Assembly: GCF_000731315.1 (NCBI RefSeq)
Contig: NZ_HG938353.1
Coordinates: forward strand, 4,153,501-4,217,500
Length of the DNA: 64,000 nucleotides
Direction of reading: 5' to 3'
Origin: Neorhizobium galegae bv. orientalis str. HAMBI 540
GTDB taxonomy: Bacteria > Pseudomonadota > Alphaproteobacteria > Rhizobiales > Rhizobiaceae
Shown here: piece by piece, positions 48,363 to 58,226 of the stretch
Layout of the letters: every line of letters begins with the position of its first letter
Numbering within the stretch: the stretch's first letter is position 1
Notes under the pieces: generated by a model
What the model was told of the DNA's origin: nothing
What the model saw: only the letters and a program-made list of their open reading frames with translations
Database searches by the model: none
Position numbers and translations under genes: made by a program

Positions 48363-49298
48363 TTGAAACGCATCCTTCTGGCCCTGATCCTTGTCGTCGC
48401 GACATCCGTGGCTTCTTCCGCGCTTGCAGGCGGCCTCACGATGGTTCCCGAAGGAAATCGTCACGCGGAACAGCCGAAGGTTCCGGGTGCCTCGGTACGC
48501 CGGACGCGCGCCGGCCGCACCACCTTCGATGACAAATACGAGAAGATCCGCGACCTGCTTGCTTCCGACAAGAAGCTGATCGCCAAGATCAAGTCGACGG
48601 CCGCCGATTATGGCATCGATCCGATCCATATGATCGGCGCGATCGTCGGCGAACACACCTATAATGTCGATGCCTACGACCGGCTGCAGACCTATTATGT
48701 CAAGGCGGCCGCTTATGCCGGCAACAGTTTCCGTTTCGGTTATGGCGACGAGAGCATCCAGCAGTTCCTCGACCGGCCGGAATTCGGCAAATGCGACGAT
48801 TTTGCCGATTCCTACAAGCTCTGGACCTGCCGTGAAGGCGTCTGGGAAAAGAGTTTTCGCGGCCGCTCGGTCGGCGGCACCGCGTTTCCGGACAATCGCT
48901 TCAGTGCGGTCTTCTTCCAGCCCTTCTATGCCGGCCAGACCTTTGGCCTTGGCCAGGTCAATCCGCTGACGGCGCTGATGCTGTCGGACATGGTGGCCAG
49001 GAATTCCGGTTACCCGAAGCTCGACGAGAACAAGGCGGCTGCGGTTTATGACGCGATCATGGACCCGGACAAGTCGCTCGCCTATATGGCGGCCAATATC
49101 CGCCGCTCGATCGACGACTACAAGTCGATCGCCGGCATGGATATTTCCCGCAATCCCGGCATCACGGCGACGCTCTACAATACCGGCGGTTCGGCGCAGC
49201 GCGCCGCAGCACTTGCCGCCCGCGGCGGCCTGCCGGAGGAAAATTATTACGGCTGGCTGGTCAATGATAAACTCGCCGAGTTGAAATCTCTCCTCTGA
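48363..49298 (+). CDS. Exported DUF1402 family protein
   Basis: The likely 311-residue product starts at TTG 48363 and has a signal peptide (KRILLALILVVATSVASS, cleavage near ALAGG). The mature part includes a lysozyme-like pattern (IVGEHTYN, FGLGQVNPLTALMLSD, LAYMAANIRR), typical of DUF1402 proteins of rhizobia and suggestive of a periplasmic peptidoglycan-binding or lytic function, which is not proven. In-frame starts at 48288 or 48303 would put an odd basic stretch before the signal peptide. Confidence 0.78.
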   Translation: MKRILLALILVVATSVASSALAGGLTMVPEGNRHAEQPKVPGASVRRTRAGRTTFDDKYEKIRDLLASDKKLIAKIKSTAADYGIDPIHMIGAIVGEHTYNVDAYDRLQTYYVKAAAYAGNSFRFGYGDESIQQFLDRPEFGKCDDFADSYKLWTCREGVWEKSFRGRSVGGTAFPDNRFSAVFFQPFYAGQTFGLGQVNPLTALMLSDMVARNSGYPKLDENKAAAVYDAIMDPDKSLAYMAANIRRSIDDYKSIAGMDISRNPGITATLYNTGGSAQRAAALAARGGLPEENYYGWLVNDKLAELKSLL

Positions 49299-49343
49299 CG
49301 GCGGATATTCCCTCCATAGGAAATCCCTGAGGAGGGCTCGTCC

Positions 49344-50761
49344 ATGGACATTCGCCCCGAACCCTTTGTTCCGCCCGCACCCCCGCATCGGGAACGACTG
49401 CTGGGCCCGATCGAGGTGATCTGGACTGCGCTCCGCAATCCGCTGGAGCTCTGGGGCAAGGTTTCCTACACCCTGCCCTGGCTCGAGACGAAGTTCTTCA
49501 AGGAACGGACGCTGATCGTCAATCATCCAGGCCTCATCCGGCACATTCTGGTGGACAATGTCAGCAATTACGTCATGTCGGAAATCCGCCAGCTCGTGCT
49601 TCGCCCGATCTTGCGGGACGGCCTGCTGACGGCGGAAGGCGAGGTCTGGAAACGCAGCCGCAAGGCGATGGCGCCGGTTTTCACGCCAAAGCATTCCCGC
49701 GGTTTTGCCGGCCAGATGCTGAGCCAGACCGAGGAGTTTTCAAGGAAATATGCCGCGGCCGGCGCCGGGGGCGCGGTCCGCGATATTTCTGTCGACATGA
49801 CGGAACTGACCTATGCCATCCTTGCCGAGACCCTGTTTTCCGGCGAGGTCGCCGGGAACAAGGAAACGGTTGCCGACGATGTCGACCAGCTTCTGCACCG
49901 CATGGGCCGGATCGACCCGATGGACATGCTGCGCGCCCCGCCCTGGGTGCCGCGCGTCACCCGCATCGGCGGCAGGCGGATACTCGACAAGTTCCGGCGC
50001 GTGGTTGCCGAAACCATGCTTATGCGGCAGGAGCGGATGCGAAAACATCCGGACGATGTGCCGCAGGATTTCCTGACGCTGCTGCTTCAGCTGGCCGGTC
50101 CAGACGGGCTAACGATGGACGAGATCGAGGACAATATTCTCACCTTCATCGGTGCCGGCCATGAGACGACGGCTCGGGCGCTCGCCTGGACGCTCTATTG
50201 CGTGGCCGAGTCGCCCTCGGTGCGGCAGGCCATGGAAGAGGAGATCGACCGCGTTCTGGCGTCCGGCGCTGATCCGGTCGAATGGCTGGAGCTGATGCCC
50301 TGGGTGCGGGCGGCGTTCGAAGAGGCGTTGCGGCTCTATCCGCCGGCGCCTTCGATCAACCGGGAAGCGATCAGCGACGACAGCTGGACGAGCCCGGAAG
50401 GCAAGACGATCAGGATCGATGCCGGGGTAACCGTGCTGGTCATGCCCTGGACGCTGCATCGCCACGAGCTTTATTGGGAAAAACCGCGCGCCTTCATGCC
50501 CGAGCGTTTTCTGCCCGAAAATCGCGGCAAGCTGAACCGTTTCCAGTATCTGCCGTTCGGTGCTGGCCCCGCACCTGTATCGGCGCGACCTTTGCCCTGC
50601 AGGAAGCGGTGATCGCGCTTGCGGTGCTGATGGGTCGCTATCGTTTCGATGTCACGCCGGAAACCAAGGTCTGGCCGGTCCAGAAGCTGACCACCCAGCC
50701 GCGCGATGGTCTGCTCATGCGGGTCAGTCCGCGACATCAGAGGTCTCCGCTGGTGAATTGA
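49344..50761 (+). pseudogene. Cytochrome P450, frameshifted at the heme-binding loop
   Basis: A P450 of about 472 residues would be encoded if one base were restored. The first frame (49344 to 50570) contains the I-helix FIGAGHETTARA, FEEALRLYPPAP (ExxR) and YLPFGAGP. The expected R-T-C-I-G with the heme-ligating Cys continues only in another frame (from 50570, CGC ACC TGT). The break is in a run of four Cs (50567-50570); five would restore the frame. As read, the product ends at 50612 without its heme ligand. A homopolymer sequencing error is the main alternative. Confidence 0.88.
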
Positions 50762-50824
50762 TCTTTGCCCGCCATGCGCTATTGATCGCTATAGATCCCA
50801 TGGACCGATCTTCAGGATTTTCGC

Positions 50825-52852
50825 GTGGCCTTTTCCTTTCCTTCCGGCCCTCTCCTTCTCGGGATTGATACCGGCGGCACCTATACGGATGCGGTGCTGT
50901 TCCGCGACGGCGACGGCGTTATCGCCAAGGCGAAATCGCTGACGACCAGGCATGATCTGGCGGTCGGTATTGCCGGCGCCGTTGATGCGGTGCTGGAAAA
51001 AAGCGCAGTCTCCGCTTCGGCTATAGGCCTGGTTTCGCTGTCGACCACGCTTGCCACGAATGCGCTGGTCGAAGGGCAGGGTGGTCGTGCTGCCCTGATC
51101 ATGATCGGCTTTACTGCGGAGGATCTGGCCCGCGGCGGACTTGCGGCGGCGCTGGGAAATGATCCGGTGATCTTCCTGCCCGGGGGCCACGATGTACACG
51201 GCAACGAGACGCTGCTCGACATGGCGGCTCTGGAAGCGGCTATGCCGACGCTTTGCGAAACAGTGTCTTCCTTTGCAGTCGCCGGTTATTTCGCCGTTCG
51301 GAATCCGGCTCATGAGGTCCGGGTGAGGGACCGTATTCGCGTGCTTTCGCATCTGCCCGTCACCTGCAGCCACGAGCTTTCGTCGAAACTCGGTGGTCCT
51401 CGCCGTGCGTTGACCACGCTGCTGAACGCCCGGCTGGTGTCGATCATCGACCGGTTGGTCGGCTCCTGCGAGGGCTTTCTGACCGCGCGCGGCATCACGG
51501 CGCCGATGATGGTGGTGCGCGGCGATGGCGCGCTGATCTCCGCTGCCGAGGCGCGGTTGCGGCCGATCGAGACCATCCTCTCCGGCCCCGCCGCAAGCCT
51601 CGTCGGTGCGCATTTCCTCACCGGGCTCGATCAGGCGGTCGTCTCCGATATCGGCGGCACGACCACGGACGTTGCGGTTCTCGATGGCGGGCGGCCGAAG
51701 CTGGCGGAAGAAGGCGCCGTCGTCGGCGGTCATCGCACGATGGTGGAGGCCGTGGCGTTGCGCACCTATGGGCTCGGCGGCGATTCCGAAGTCCATATCG
51801 ACGATCGCGGCCTCGAAGCCCGGCTCACGCTCGGTCCGCGCCGGCTTCTGCCGCTCAGCCTTGCCGCGATGGCGCATGGCGAGATCATCCTGTCGACGCT
51901 GGAAAAGCAGCTGCGCGCCAGCCATGCCGGGCGGCACGACGGCCGCTTTGCGGTGCGAACCGGCGTGCCGGATGTGATGGCCCAAGGCCTGCAGCCGCCG
52001 GAACAGGCGCTTTTTGCCCGCATAGGCGTGGTGCCGGTTTCGCTCAACGATCTGCTGACGATGAATTCGCAGAAGGCAATCCTCGACCGGCTGGTTGCAA
52101 GAGGGCTGGTGCATCTCTGCGGCATCACCCCTTCCGATGCATTGCATGTGCTCGACCGCCAGAGCCAATGGCGCGGAGAGGCCGCAAGGCTGGGGCTTGA
52201 GCTTGCCGCCCGGCGTAAGGATGGCGCGGGGCGCGAGATCGCCGCTTCCCCGGAAGATCTGGCTGAGAAGATCGTGAGCCGGCTGACGCGCCAGTCGTCG
52301 GAAGCGGTGCTCGCCGCCTGCCTCGCCGAAGATGGCGCCGAAGCCATCGATCCCGCGGTTTCGCTTGCCGTCGATCGAGCGCTGAAACGCATTCCCGGCA
52401 TTGCCCGGTTCTCCGTTTCGCTGGATCGGCCGCTGATCGGGCTCGGGGCTTCCGCACCCGTCTATTATCCGGCGGTCGCGAATATGCTCGGCGCGCAATC
52501 GATCATTCCGGGCGATGCCGATGTCGCGAACGCCATCGGGGCGGTGGTCGGCCAGGTCCGTGCCAGCGTTACCGTTGTTGTCACCTCGCCGGAGGAAGGG
52601 CGCTTCATTCTCTCCGGAGCAGGTGCGCGGCTCGTCGTCATCGGTGAAACGGAAGCACTGACCGCCGCCCGCGAGCACGCTATCGCCGCCGCGCAGACGC
52701 AGGCGAATGCGGATGGCGCCAAGGACGCGGTGGTGACCGTTTCGGAAGAAATGGATGCGCCGGAAATCGAGGGCTCGCGAAAATTCGTTGAGGCGCGGAT
52801 CACCGCAGTTGCTGTCGGCAGGCCGAGGATAGCCGTTTTCCAAGCGGTTTAG
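50825..52852 (+). CDS. Hydantoinase/oxoprolinase family protein (HyuA-like)
   Basis: The 675-residue protein has the N-terminal nucleotide-binding GIDTGGTYTDAVLF (residues 13-26) and the central SDIGGTTTDVAVLDGG of the HyuA/oxoprolinase A family, which open cyclic amides with ATP. The usual HyuB partner is absent from the neighbourhood, so the activity and substrate are unclear. The start is GTG at 50825. It follows the broken P450 on the same strand. Confidence 0.87.
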   Translation: MAFSFPSGPLLLGIDTGGTYTDAVLFRDGDGVIAKAKSLTTRHDLAVGIAGAVDAVLEKSAVSASAIGLVSLSTTLATNALVEGQGGRAALIMIGFTAEDLARGGLAAALGNDPVIFLPGGHDVHGNETLLDMAALEAAMPTLCETVSSFAVAGYFAVRNPAHEVRVRDRIRVLSHLPVTCSHELSSKLGGPRRALTTLLNARLVSIIDRLVGSCEGFLTARGITAPMMVVRGDGALISAAEARLRPIETILSGPAASLVGAHFLTGLDQAVVSDIGGTTTDVAVLDGGRPKLAEEGAVVGGHRTMVEAVALRTYGLGGDSEVHIDDRGLEARLTLGPRRLLPLSLAAMAHGEIILSTLEKQLRASHAGRHDGRFAVRTGVPDVMAQGLQPPEQALFARIGVVPVSLNDLLTMNSQKAILDRLVARGLVHLCGITPSDALHVLDRQSQWRGEAARLGLELAARRKDGAGREIAASPEDLAEKIVSRLTRQSSEAVLAACLAEDGAEAIDPAVSLAVDRALKRIPGIARFSVSLDRPLIGLGASAPVYYPAVANMLGAQSIIPGDADVANAIGAVVGQVRASVTVVVTSPEEGRFILSGAGARLVVIGETEALTAAREHAIAAAQTQANADGAKDAVVTVSEEMDAPEIEGSRKFVEARITAVAVGRPRIAVFQAV

Positions 52853-52883
52853 CCCAGTTATGCGCTCAACGCCCGGAATGTAT

Positions 52884-52911
52884 CGCCCTTTAAGCTCTGT
52901 TCAAAAGGGCG
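52884..52911 (+). terminator. Weak terminator-like hairpin after the HyuA-like gene
   Basis: CGCCCTTT (52884-52891) pairs with AAAGGGCG (52904-52911). No T-tract follows, so termination is doubtful. Confidence 0.4.
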
Positions 52912-52951
52912 TAAGTAGGCTGGTATTTATTCCGGCCCGGAAAAAATTACA

Positions 52952-53875
52952 GTGATCACCAATCTTGCCGATCTGGAAATCTTCGTCAAAGTCGCAGCCA
53001 GCGGAAACATGTCGGCGGCGGCAAAGAGCCTTGGCATTTCTCCGGCAGTGGTTTCCAAGCGCATCAAGCGGCTGGAAGAGCAGCTGGGCACGCGCCTTCT
53101 GCAGCGGACCACCCGTCAGGTGGGAATGACCGATGCCGGCAAGGGTTTTTACGACAGGATCGCCAATGTCCTGACCGGGATCGAGGATGCCGAGCAGTTC
53201 GTCTCGGGCCGGTCGACCGAGATCGCCGGCAATCTGCGCATCTCCGCGCCGACCTCGTTCGGACGCATGCACATTGCGCCGCATCTCCCGACCTTCATGC
53301 AGGCGAACCCACATCTGTCGATCGACCTGATGCTGTCGGATGAGTTCACAGATATCATCGCCCAGGGCTTCGACGTGGCGATCCGCATATCCGAGCTGAA
53401 GGATTCGAGCCTCGTCGCCCGCAAGCTCGTTCAGGTCCAGCGCATTCTCTGCGCCTCTCCCTCCTATATCGAGCGGCACGGCGCCCCGACAAGCATTGAG
53501 GAGCTGGCAGACCATCACTGTCTCACGGCCCATAATGGCGAGCCCTGGAGGCTGGAAGGTCCCAAAGGTCCACTGGTCTACCGGCCGGCCGGGATGCTGA
53601 ACACCAATTCCAGCGAAGTTATCCGCGAAGCGGTAATCGCCGGTCTCGGCATCGCGCTAAGATCCACCTGGGATATCGGCAACGAGCTCAAGGACGGGCG
53701 GCTGGTGATGGTGATGCCCGGATATGAAGGCTCCAAGAACATCTCGGTCTCGGCGGTCTATCCGAGCCGGCAGCATCTCCCTTCCAAGGTCCGTGCCTTC
53801 ATCGAATATCTTGCCGACCTTTATGGGCCGATCCCGTATTGGGAACGGCATTCCTCGGATGCGGGCCGGAAATAG
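52952..53875 (+). CDS. LysR-family transcriptional regulator
   Basis: The 307-residue regulator has the N-terminal winged helix ([20 protein letters not shown], then [20 protein letters not shown]) and a substrate-binding domain from about residue 90. The start is GTG 52952. It is transcribed toward glcB and away from nothing divergent, so its target is not obvious; the malate synthase gene 113 bp downstream or distant genes are candidates. Confidence 0.92.
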   Translation: MITNLADLEIFVKVAASGNMSAAAKSLGISPAVVSKRIKRLEEQLGTRLLQRTTRQVGMTDAGKGFYDRIANVLTGIEDAEQFVSGRSTEIAGNLRISAPTSFGRMHIAPHLPTFMQANPHLSIDLMLSDEFTDIIAQGFDVAIRISELKDSSLVARKLVQVQRILCASPSYIERHGAPTSIEELADHHCLTAHNGEPWRLEGPKGPLVYRPAGMLNTNSSEVIREAVIAGLGIALRSTWDIGNELKDGRLVMVMPGYEGSKNISVSAVYPSRQHLPSKVRAFIEYLADLYGPIPYWERHSSDAGRK

Positions 53876-53926
53876 CTGATAACGGTGCAGATTATTTCCG
53901 ATATGGCATAAGTCATTCAATATTCG

Positions 53927-53950
53927 TGCAATTGCAATTTCGCTCGCGAA
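53927..53950. promoter_or_regulatory. Short palindromes upstream of glcB
   Basis: TGCAATTGCA (53927-53936) is a perfect 10-bp palindrome, and TTCGCTCGCGAA (53939-53950) has 5-bp arms. They lie about 40-60 bp before the malate synthase start and could be operator sites. Confidence 0.3.
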
Positions 53951-53988
53951 CAAAGACAGTCGGCGGCATGAAAAATTCGGAGGAACCG

Positions 53989-56160
53989 ATGGCCCGTATC
54001 GAAAAAAATGGTCTCGCAATCGATGAGAAGCTCCACGACTTCCTGGTGAAGGAAGCGCTGCCGTCGACGGGTGTCGATGCCGACCGCTTCTTTTCCGAGT
54101 TTTCGAAAATCGTCCACGACCTGGCGCCGAAGAATCGCGAGCTTCTCGCCAAACGCGACGCATTTCAGGTCAAGCTCGACGAATGGTATCGCAAGAACGG
54201 AGCGCCCAGCGATCTTGCGGTTTACGAAGCCTTCCTGCGCGACATCGGTTACCTTCTATCGGAAGGACCGGATTTCACGGTCTCGACCGACAAGGTCGAT
54301 CCGGAAATCGCGGGGATCGCTGGTCCGCAGCTCGTCGTCCCGGTCATGAATGCCCGGTATGCGCTGAATGCCGCCAATGCCCGCTGGGGCTCGCTCTACG
54401 ATGCGCTCTATGGCACCGATGCCATCCCCGAGACCGAGGGAGCCGAAAAGGGCAAGGGTTACAACCCGGTCCGTGGCGCCAAGGTCATTGCCTGGGCGCG
54501 TGACTTCCTCGATCAGTCCGTGCCGCTTTCCGGCGCGAGCTGGACCGACGTGACCTCCTTTGTCGTCACCGGCGGCAAGCTCACGGCTGCAGCTCAGGAC
54601 GGCAAGACCGTCAATCTCGCCGATCCGGCTCAGTTTGCCGGCTATCTCGGCGAGCCCGCCGAGCCGACCCATCTGCTGCTGACGAAGAACGGCCTGCATA
54701 TCGAAATCCTGATCGATCCCACGACGGCGATCGGCAGGGACGATCCGGCCCGGATTTCGGATGTCTGGCTGGAATCGGCGATCACCGCGATCATGGACTG
54801 CGAGGATTCGATTGCCGCGGTCGACGCCGAGGACAAGGTCGTCGTCTACCGCAACTGGCTCGGCCTGATGAACGGCGACCTTCAGGAAGAGGTGAGTAAG
54901 GGCGGCAAGTCCTTCATCCGCAAGCTCAACCCCGACACGACGTTCAAGGCGCCTGCGGGCGGCGATGTCACGGTCAAGCGCCGCTCGCTGATGCTGATCC
55001 GCAATGTCGGTCACCTGATGACCAATCCGGCGGTTTTGGACAGCGAGGGCAGGGAAGTTCCGGAAGGTATTATGGATGCGATGGTCACGGCGCTGATCGC
55101 CATCCGCGATATCGGTCCGAACGGACGTCGCCAGAATTCTCGGGCCGGCTCCATGTATGTGGTGAAGCCGAAGATGCACGGGCCGGAAGAGGTCGCTTTT
55201 GCCTGCGAGATTTTTGCCCGCGTCGAACAGGCGCTCGGCCTTCTGACCAATTCCATGAAAATGGGCATCATGGATGAGGAGCGCCGTACCACGATCAACC
55301 TCAAGGCCTGCATCCGCGAGGCGCGCGAGCGTGTCGTGTTCATCAATACCGGCTTCCTCGATCGTACGGGCGACGAGATCCATACCTCGATGGAAGCAGG
55401 CCCGATGATCCGCAAGGGCGACATGAAACAGGCCGCCTGGATCGCGGCCTACGAGAACTGGAACGTCGATATCGGCCTCGAATGCGGCCTGTCGGGCCAT
55501 GCGCAGATCGGCAAGGGCATGTGGGCCATGCCGGACTTGATGGCCGCGATGCTGGAACAGAAGATCGCCCATCCGAAAGCCGGCGCCAACACCGCCTGGG
55601 TTCCGTCGCCGACGGCGGCCACGCTGCACGCCACCCACTATCACAAGGTCGACGTTGCCGCCGTCCAGGCCGGACTGAAGAGCCGCACCCGCGCCAAACT
55701 GTCGGATATCCTCTCCGTGCCGGTCGCGGTGCGGCCGAACTGGACGCCGGAGGAAATCCAGCGCGAACTCGACAACAATGCGCAGGGCATTCTCGGCTAT
55801 GTCGTCCGCTGGATCGACCAGGGCGTCGGCTGCTCGAAGGTGCCGGATATCAACAATGTCGGGCTGATGGAAGACCGCGCAACGTTGCGCATTTCCGCCC
55901 AGCACATGGCGAACTGGCTCTATCACAAGCTGGTCAGCGAGGAACAGATCGTCGAGACGATGAAGCGTATGGCGGGAGTCGTCGATGGCCAGAATGCCGG
56001 CGATCCGCTCTACATGCCGATGGCCAGGGATTTCGACGGTTCCGTCGCTTTCCAGGCGGCGCTCGATCTGGTGCTCAAGGGGCGCGAACAGCCGAACGGC
56101 TATACCGAACCGGTCCTGCATCGCGGCCGTCTGGAGCTGAAAGCCAAGCTCGCCGGCTGA
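53989..56160 (+). CDS. glcB: Malate synthase G
   Basis: The 723-residue glyoxylate-cycle enzyme condenses glyoxylate with acetyl-CoA to malate. Length and segments such as [42 protein letters not shown] and [17 protein letters not shown] identify the monomeric G isoform. ATG 53989 is preceded by GGAGGA, while the frame open to 53839 overlaps lysR. No isocitrate lyase gene is adjacent. A strong terminator follows. Confidence 0.96.
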   Translation: MARIEKNGLAIDEKLHDFLVKEALPSTGVDADRFFSEFSKIVHDLAPKNRELLAKRDAFQVKLDEWYRKNGAPSDLAVYEAFLRDIGYLLSEGPDFTVSTDKVDPEIAGIAGPQLVVPVMNARYALNAANARWGSLYDALYGTDAIPETEGAEKGKGYNPVRGAKVIAWARDFLDQSVPLSGASWTDVTSFVVTGGKLTAAAQDGKTVNLADPAQFAGYLGEPAEPTHLLLTKNGLHIEILIDPTTAIGRDDPARISDVWLESAITAIMDCEDSIAAVDAEDKVVVYRNWLGLMNGDLQEEVSKGGKSFIRKLNPDTTFKAPAGGDVTVKRRSLMLIRNVGHLMTNPAVLDSEGREVPEGIMDAMVTALIAIRDIGPNGRRQNSRAGSMYVVKPKMHGPEEVAFACEIFARVEQALGLLTNSMKMGIMDEERRTTINLKACIREARERVVFINTGFLDRTGDEIHTSMEAGPMIRKGDMKQAAWIAAYENWNVDIGLECGLSGHAQIGKGMWAMPDLMAAMLEQKIAHPKAGANTAWVPSPTAATLHATHYHKVDVAAVQAGLKSRTRAKLSDILSVPVAVRPNWTPEEIQRELDNNAQGILGYVVRWIDQGVGCSKVPDINNVGLMEDRATLRISAQHMANWLYHKLVSEEQIVETMKRMAGVVDGQNAGDPLYMPMARDFDGSVAFQAALDLVLKGREQPNGYTEPVLHRGRLELKAKLAG

Positions 56161-56185
56161 CCGGCGAGCAAAGATCAGGCAAAGA

Positions 56186-56220
56186 AAAAGGCCGCCAGAG
56201 ACATTCCTCGGCGGCCTTTT
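56186..56220. terminator. Bidirectional terminator between glcB and the L,D-transpeptidase
   Basis: AAAAGGCCGCC (56186-56196) pairs with GGCGGCCTTTT (56210-56220) perfectly, serving both convergent genes. Confidence 0.9.
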
Positions 56221-56243
56221 CGTATTCTCGTCGAATTTCGCGA

Positions 56244-56915
56244 TTACTGGATTACGACGACCTTGGTTTCGCGGCCCGGACGGACGCGGCTGTAAAGGTC
56301 GATGACGTCCTGGTTGATCAGGCGGATGCAGCCCGACGAAGCGGCGGTGCCGATGGAGGCCCATTCCGGCGTGCCGTGCAGACGGAAGAGCGTATCCTGG
56401 CCCTTTTCGTTGAAGAGGTACATGGCGCGCGCACCGAGCGGGTTGCTGAGGCCGGGGCCCATGCCGTCTTCGACGTATTTGGCAACGTCCGGACGACGGC
56501 CGGCCATTTCCTTCGGCGGGTGCCAGGTCGGCCATTCCTGTTTCCAGGCGACGTAAGCCGTCCCGGACCAGGCAAAGCCCTGCTTGCCGACGCCGATGCC
56601 GTAGCGCATCGCTTTGCCGTTCGGCAGGATGTAGTAGAGATGGCGCTCACGCGTGTTGACGACGATCGTGCCCGGCTTTTCGCTGGTCTGATAGCTGACG
56701 ATCTGGCGGACGAACTGCTTGTCCACCTTGTTGATCGGGATCGCCGGAAGCGTATAGCCGGCGTCTCTCACCGAACCGTAGGAGTCGCTGAAGATCTGTT
56801 CGGTATAGGAGGCCGTGGCCACCTGGGTGCCGCCGCCGGGAATCGTGGAGGCGCAACCGGCCAAGGCAGCAGTTGCCAACAGGCCGAGTGCGAGCATGCT
56901 AGTGCGAAAGCGCAT
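56244..56915 (-). CDS. L,D-transpeptidase lipoprotein (YkuD domain)
   Basis: The 223-residue precursor has a lipoprotein signal ending in LAGC (lipid-modified Cys at about residue 20). A YkuD domain follows, with VVNTRERHLYYIL near its start, HGTPE, and the catalytic SSGCIRL with Cys196. Such enzymes make 3-3 peptidoglycan cross-links or attach proteins to the wall in the periplasm. ATG 56915 starts the signal peptide MRFRTSML; in-frame upstream residues would spoil it. Confidence 0.92.
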   Translation of the reverse strand: MRFRTSMLALGLLATAALAGCASTIPGGGTQVATASYTEQIFSDSYGSVRDAGYTLPAIPINKVDKQFVRQIVSYQTSEKPGTIVVNTRERHLYYILPNGKAMRYGIGVGKQGFAWSGTAYVAWKQEWPTWHPPKEMAGRRPDVAKYVEDGMGPGLSNPLGARAMYLFNEKGQDTLFRLHGTPEWASIGTAASSGCIRLINQDVIDLYSRVRPGRETKVVVIQ

Positions 56916-57094
56916 GGAAATCTCTTGGGTAAAACGAATCGATTGAGACGGACGCATGCCCATCTTTGATCAGGGGTTATTTTAGATTAGATTACGCTTG
57001 GCAAGCGCTGCAGCGCATCAAAACAGAGCCGGCGCATGATTGAAAAAAGCCATGGCGTTTTTGCAACATCATGGAAGCGGTTTTTCGGGATTCT

Positions 57095-57583
57095 ATGACT
57101 ATACTCAACCTTGCCAGTAATAATCCGTTAATAGATGGGCGGCAGTCAGCCCGCGCCATGTTGGTCCGCAAGGGCGTCCAGATCCTGCTGCACGAGATGC
57201 GGCACGCGATGTTGCCCGAACTCGTGCTGTCGAGCGGAAGGCGCGCCGACCTGATGACCATTTCGGAAAAGGGCGAGATCTGGATCATTGAGATCAAGAC
57301 GTCGATCGAGGATTTTCGCGTCGACCGCAAATGGCCGGAATACCGAGCCTTCTGCGACCGCCTGTTTTTCGCGACGCACAAGGACGTGCCGCTCGACCTC
57401 TTCCCGGAGGATTGCGGCCTCTTCCTCTCGGACGGTTATGGCGGGCACCTGCTGCGCGACGCACCGGAACACAGACTTCCGCCTGCTACACGCAAGGCGA
57501 TGACACTGAACTTCTCCCGTGCCGCCGCCCAGCGCCTGATGCTGGCGGAATGGGCGACCGGCAAGAATTTCGACGAGATGTGA
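57095..57583 (+). CDS. mmcB: MmcB-family DNA repair protein
   Basis: The 162-residue protein fits MmcB (DUF1052), which in Caulobacter belongs to the SOS-type response to mitomycin C. A PD-(D/E)xK-like nuclease core is visible: RRADLMTIS, then IWIIEIKTSIEDF (Glu-x-Lys) and RKWPEYRAFCDRLFF. GGGATT precedes ATG 57095; an ATG eight codons upstream is also open. It is convergent with actR, with one base between their stops. Confidence 0.85.
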   Translation: MTILNLASNNPLIDGRQSARAMLVRKGVQILLHEMRHAMLPELVLSSGRRADLMTISEKGEIWIIEIKTSIEDFRVDRKWPEYRAFCDRLFFATHKDVPLDLFPEDCGLFLSDGYGGHLLRDAPEHRLPPATRKAMTLNFSRAAAQRLMLAEWATGKNFDEM

Positions 57584-57584
57584 C

Positions 57585-58160
57585 TTATTTCGGCGCGCGC
57601 TTGGCAAGGATGCGCTGCAGCGTGCGGCGATGCATGTTGAGCCGCCGCGCCGTCTCCGACACGTTGCGTTCGCACATCTCGTAGACCCGCTGGATATGTT
57701 CCCAGCGCACGCGATCCGCCGACATCGGGTTTTCCGGCACATCAGCCCGCTCGCCCGGCCTCTGGGTCAGCGCGCCAAAAATGTCGTCGGCGTCGGCGGG
57801 CTTGGCGAGATAGTCGAGCGCCCCGAGCTTCACGGCCGTCACGGCGGTAGCGATATTGCCATAGCCGGTCAGCACGATCACCTTGGTATCCTCGCGGCTC
57901 TGGCGGATCGCCTCGATTACGTCCAGCCCGTTGCCGTCGCCGAGGCGCAGGTCGACCACTGCATATTTGGGCGGCCGTGCCTTCGTCTTGGCGATACCTT
58001 CCGCGACGGACTCCGCCGTATCGACCAGGAAGCCGCGGGTCTCCATGGCTCGAGCGAGCCGGCGCAGGAACGGTCCATCGTCATCGACGATCAGCAGCGA
58101 AGGGTCGGGCCCGAGCTCGGGGTCGGCATGAACCTTGGTCGGTTCCGGGTGTGTTTCCAT
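57585..58160 (-). CDS. actR: Response regulator ActR (RegA/PrrA family)
   Basis: The 191-residue regulator has a receiver domain (acidic DDD at 26-28, phosphoacceptor Asp70 in VVDLRLGDGNG, TGYGN, Lys in YLAKPAD), a proline hinge, and a Fis-type C-terminal helix-turn-helix ending NVSETARRLNMHRRTLQRIL. It is the partner of ActS in redox and acid-tolerance control. ATG 58160 follows GGAGAAAAAAGAG; a TTG eight codons upstream is possible. Confidence 0.92.
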   Translation of the reverse strand: METHPEPTKVHADPELGPDPSLLIVDDDGPFLRRLARAMETRGFLVDTAESVAEGIAKTKARPPKYAVVDLRLGDGNGLDVIEAIRQSREDTKVIVLTGYGNIATAVTAVKLGALDYLAKPADADDIFGALTQRPGERADVPENPMSADRVRWEHIQRVYEMCERNVSETARRLNMHRRTLQRILAKRAPK

Positions 58161-58226
58161 CTCTTTTTTCTCCGCGGGATTCAAAGGCCCGCTTGCCTTT
58201 TCGGTATGATCGGCCAGCTGGCCGGC

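Noticed and set aside
50789..52843. A 684-codon frame opposite the hydantoinase-like gene
   Set aside because: Full antisense overlap with a gene that has clear motifs; no motif of its own.
54256..56535. A 759-codon frame opposite glcB
   Set aside because: It is antisense to malate synthase and crosses its terminator, so it is a codon-bias shadow.
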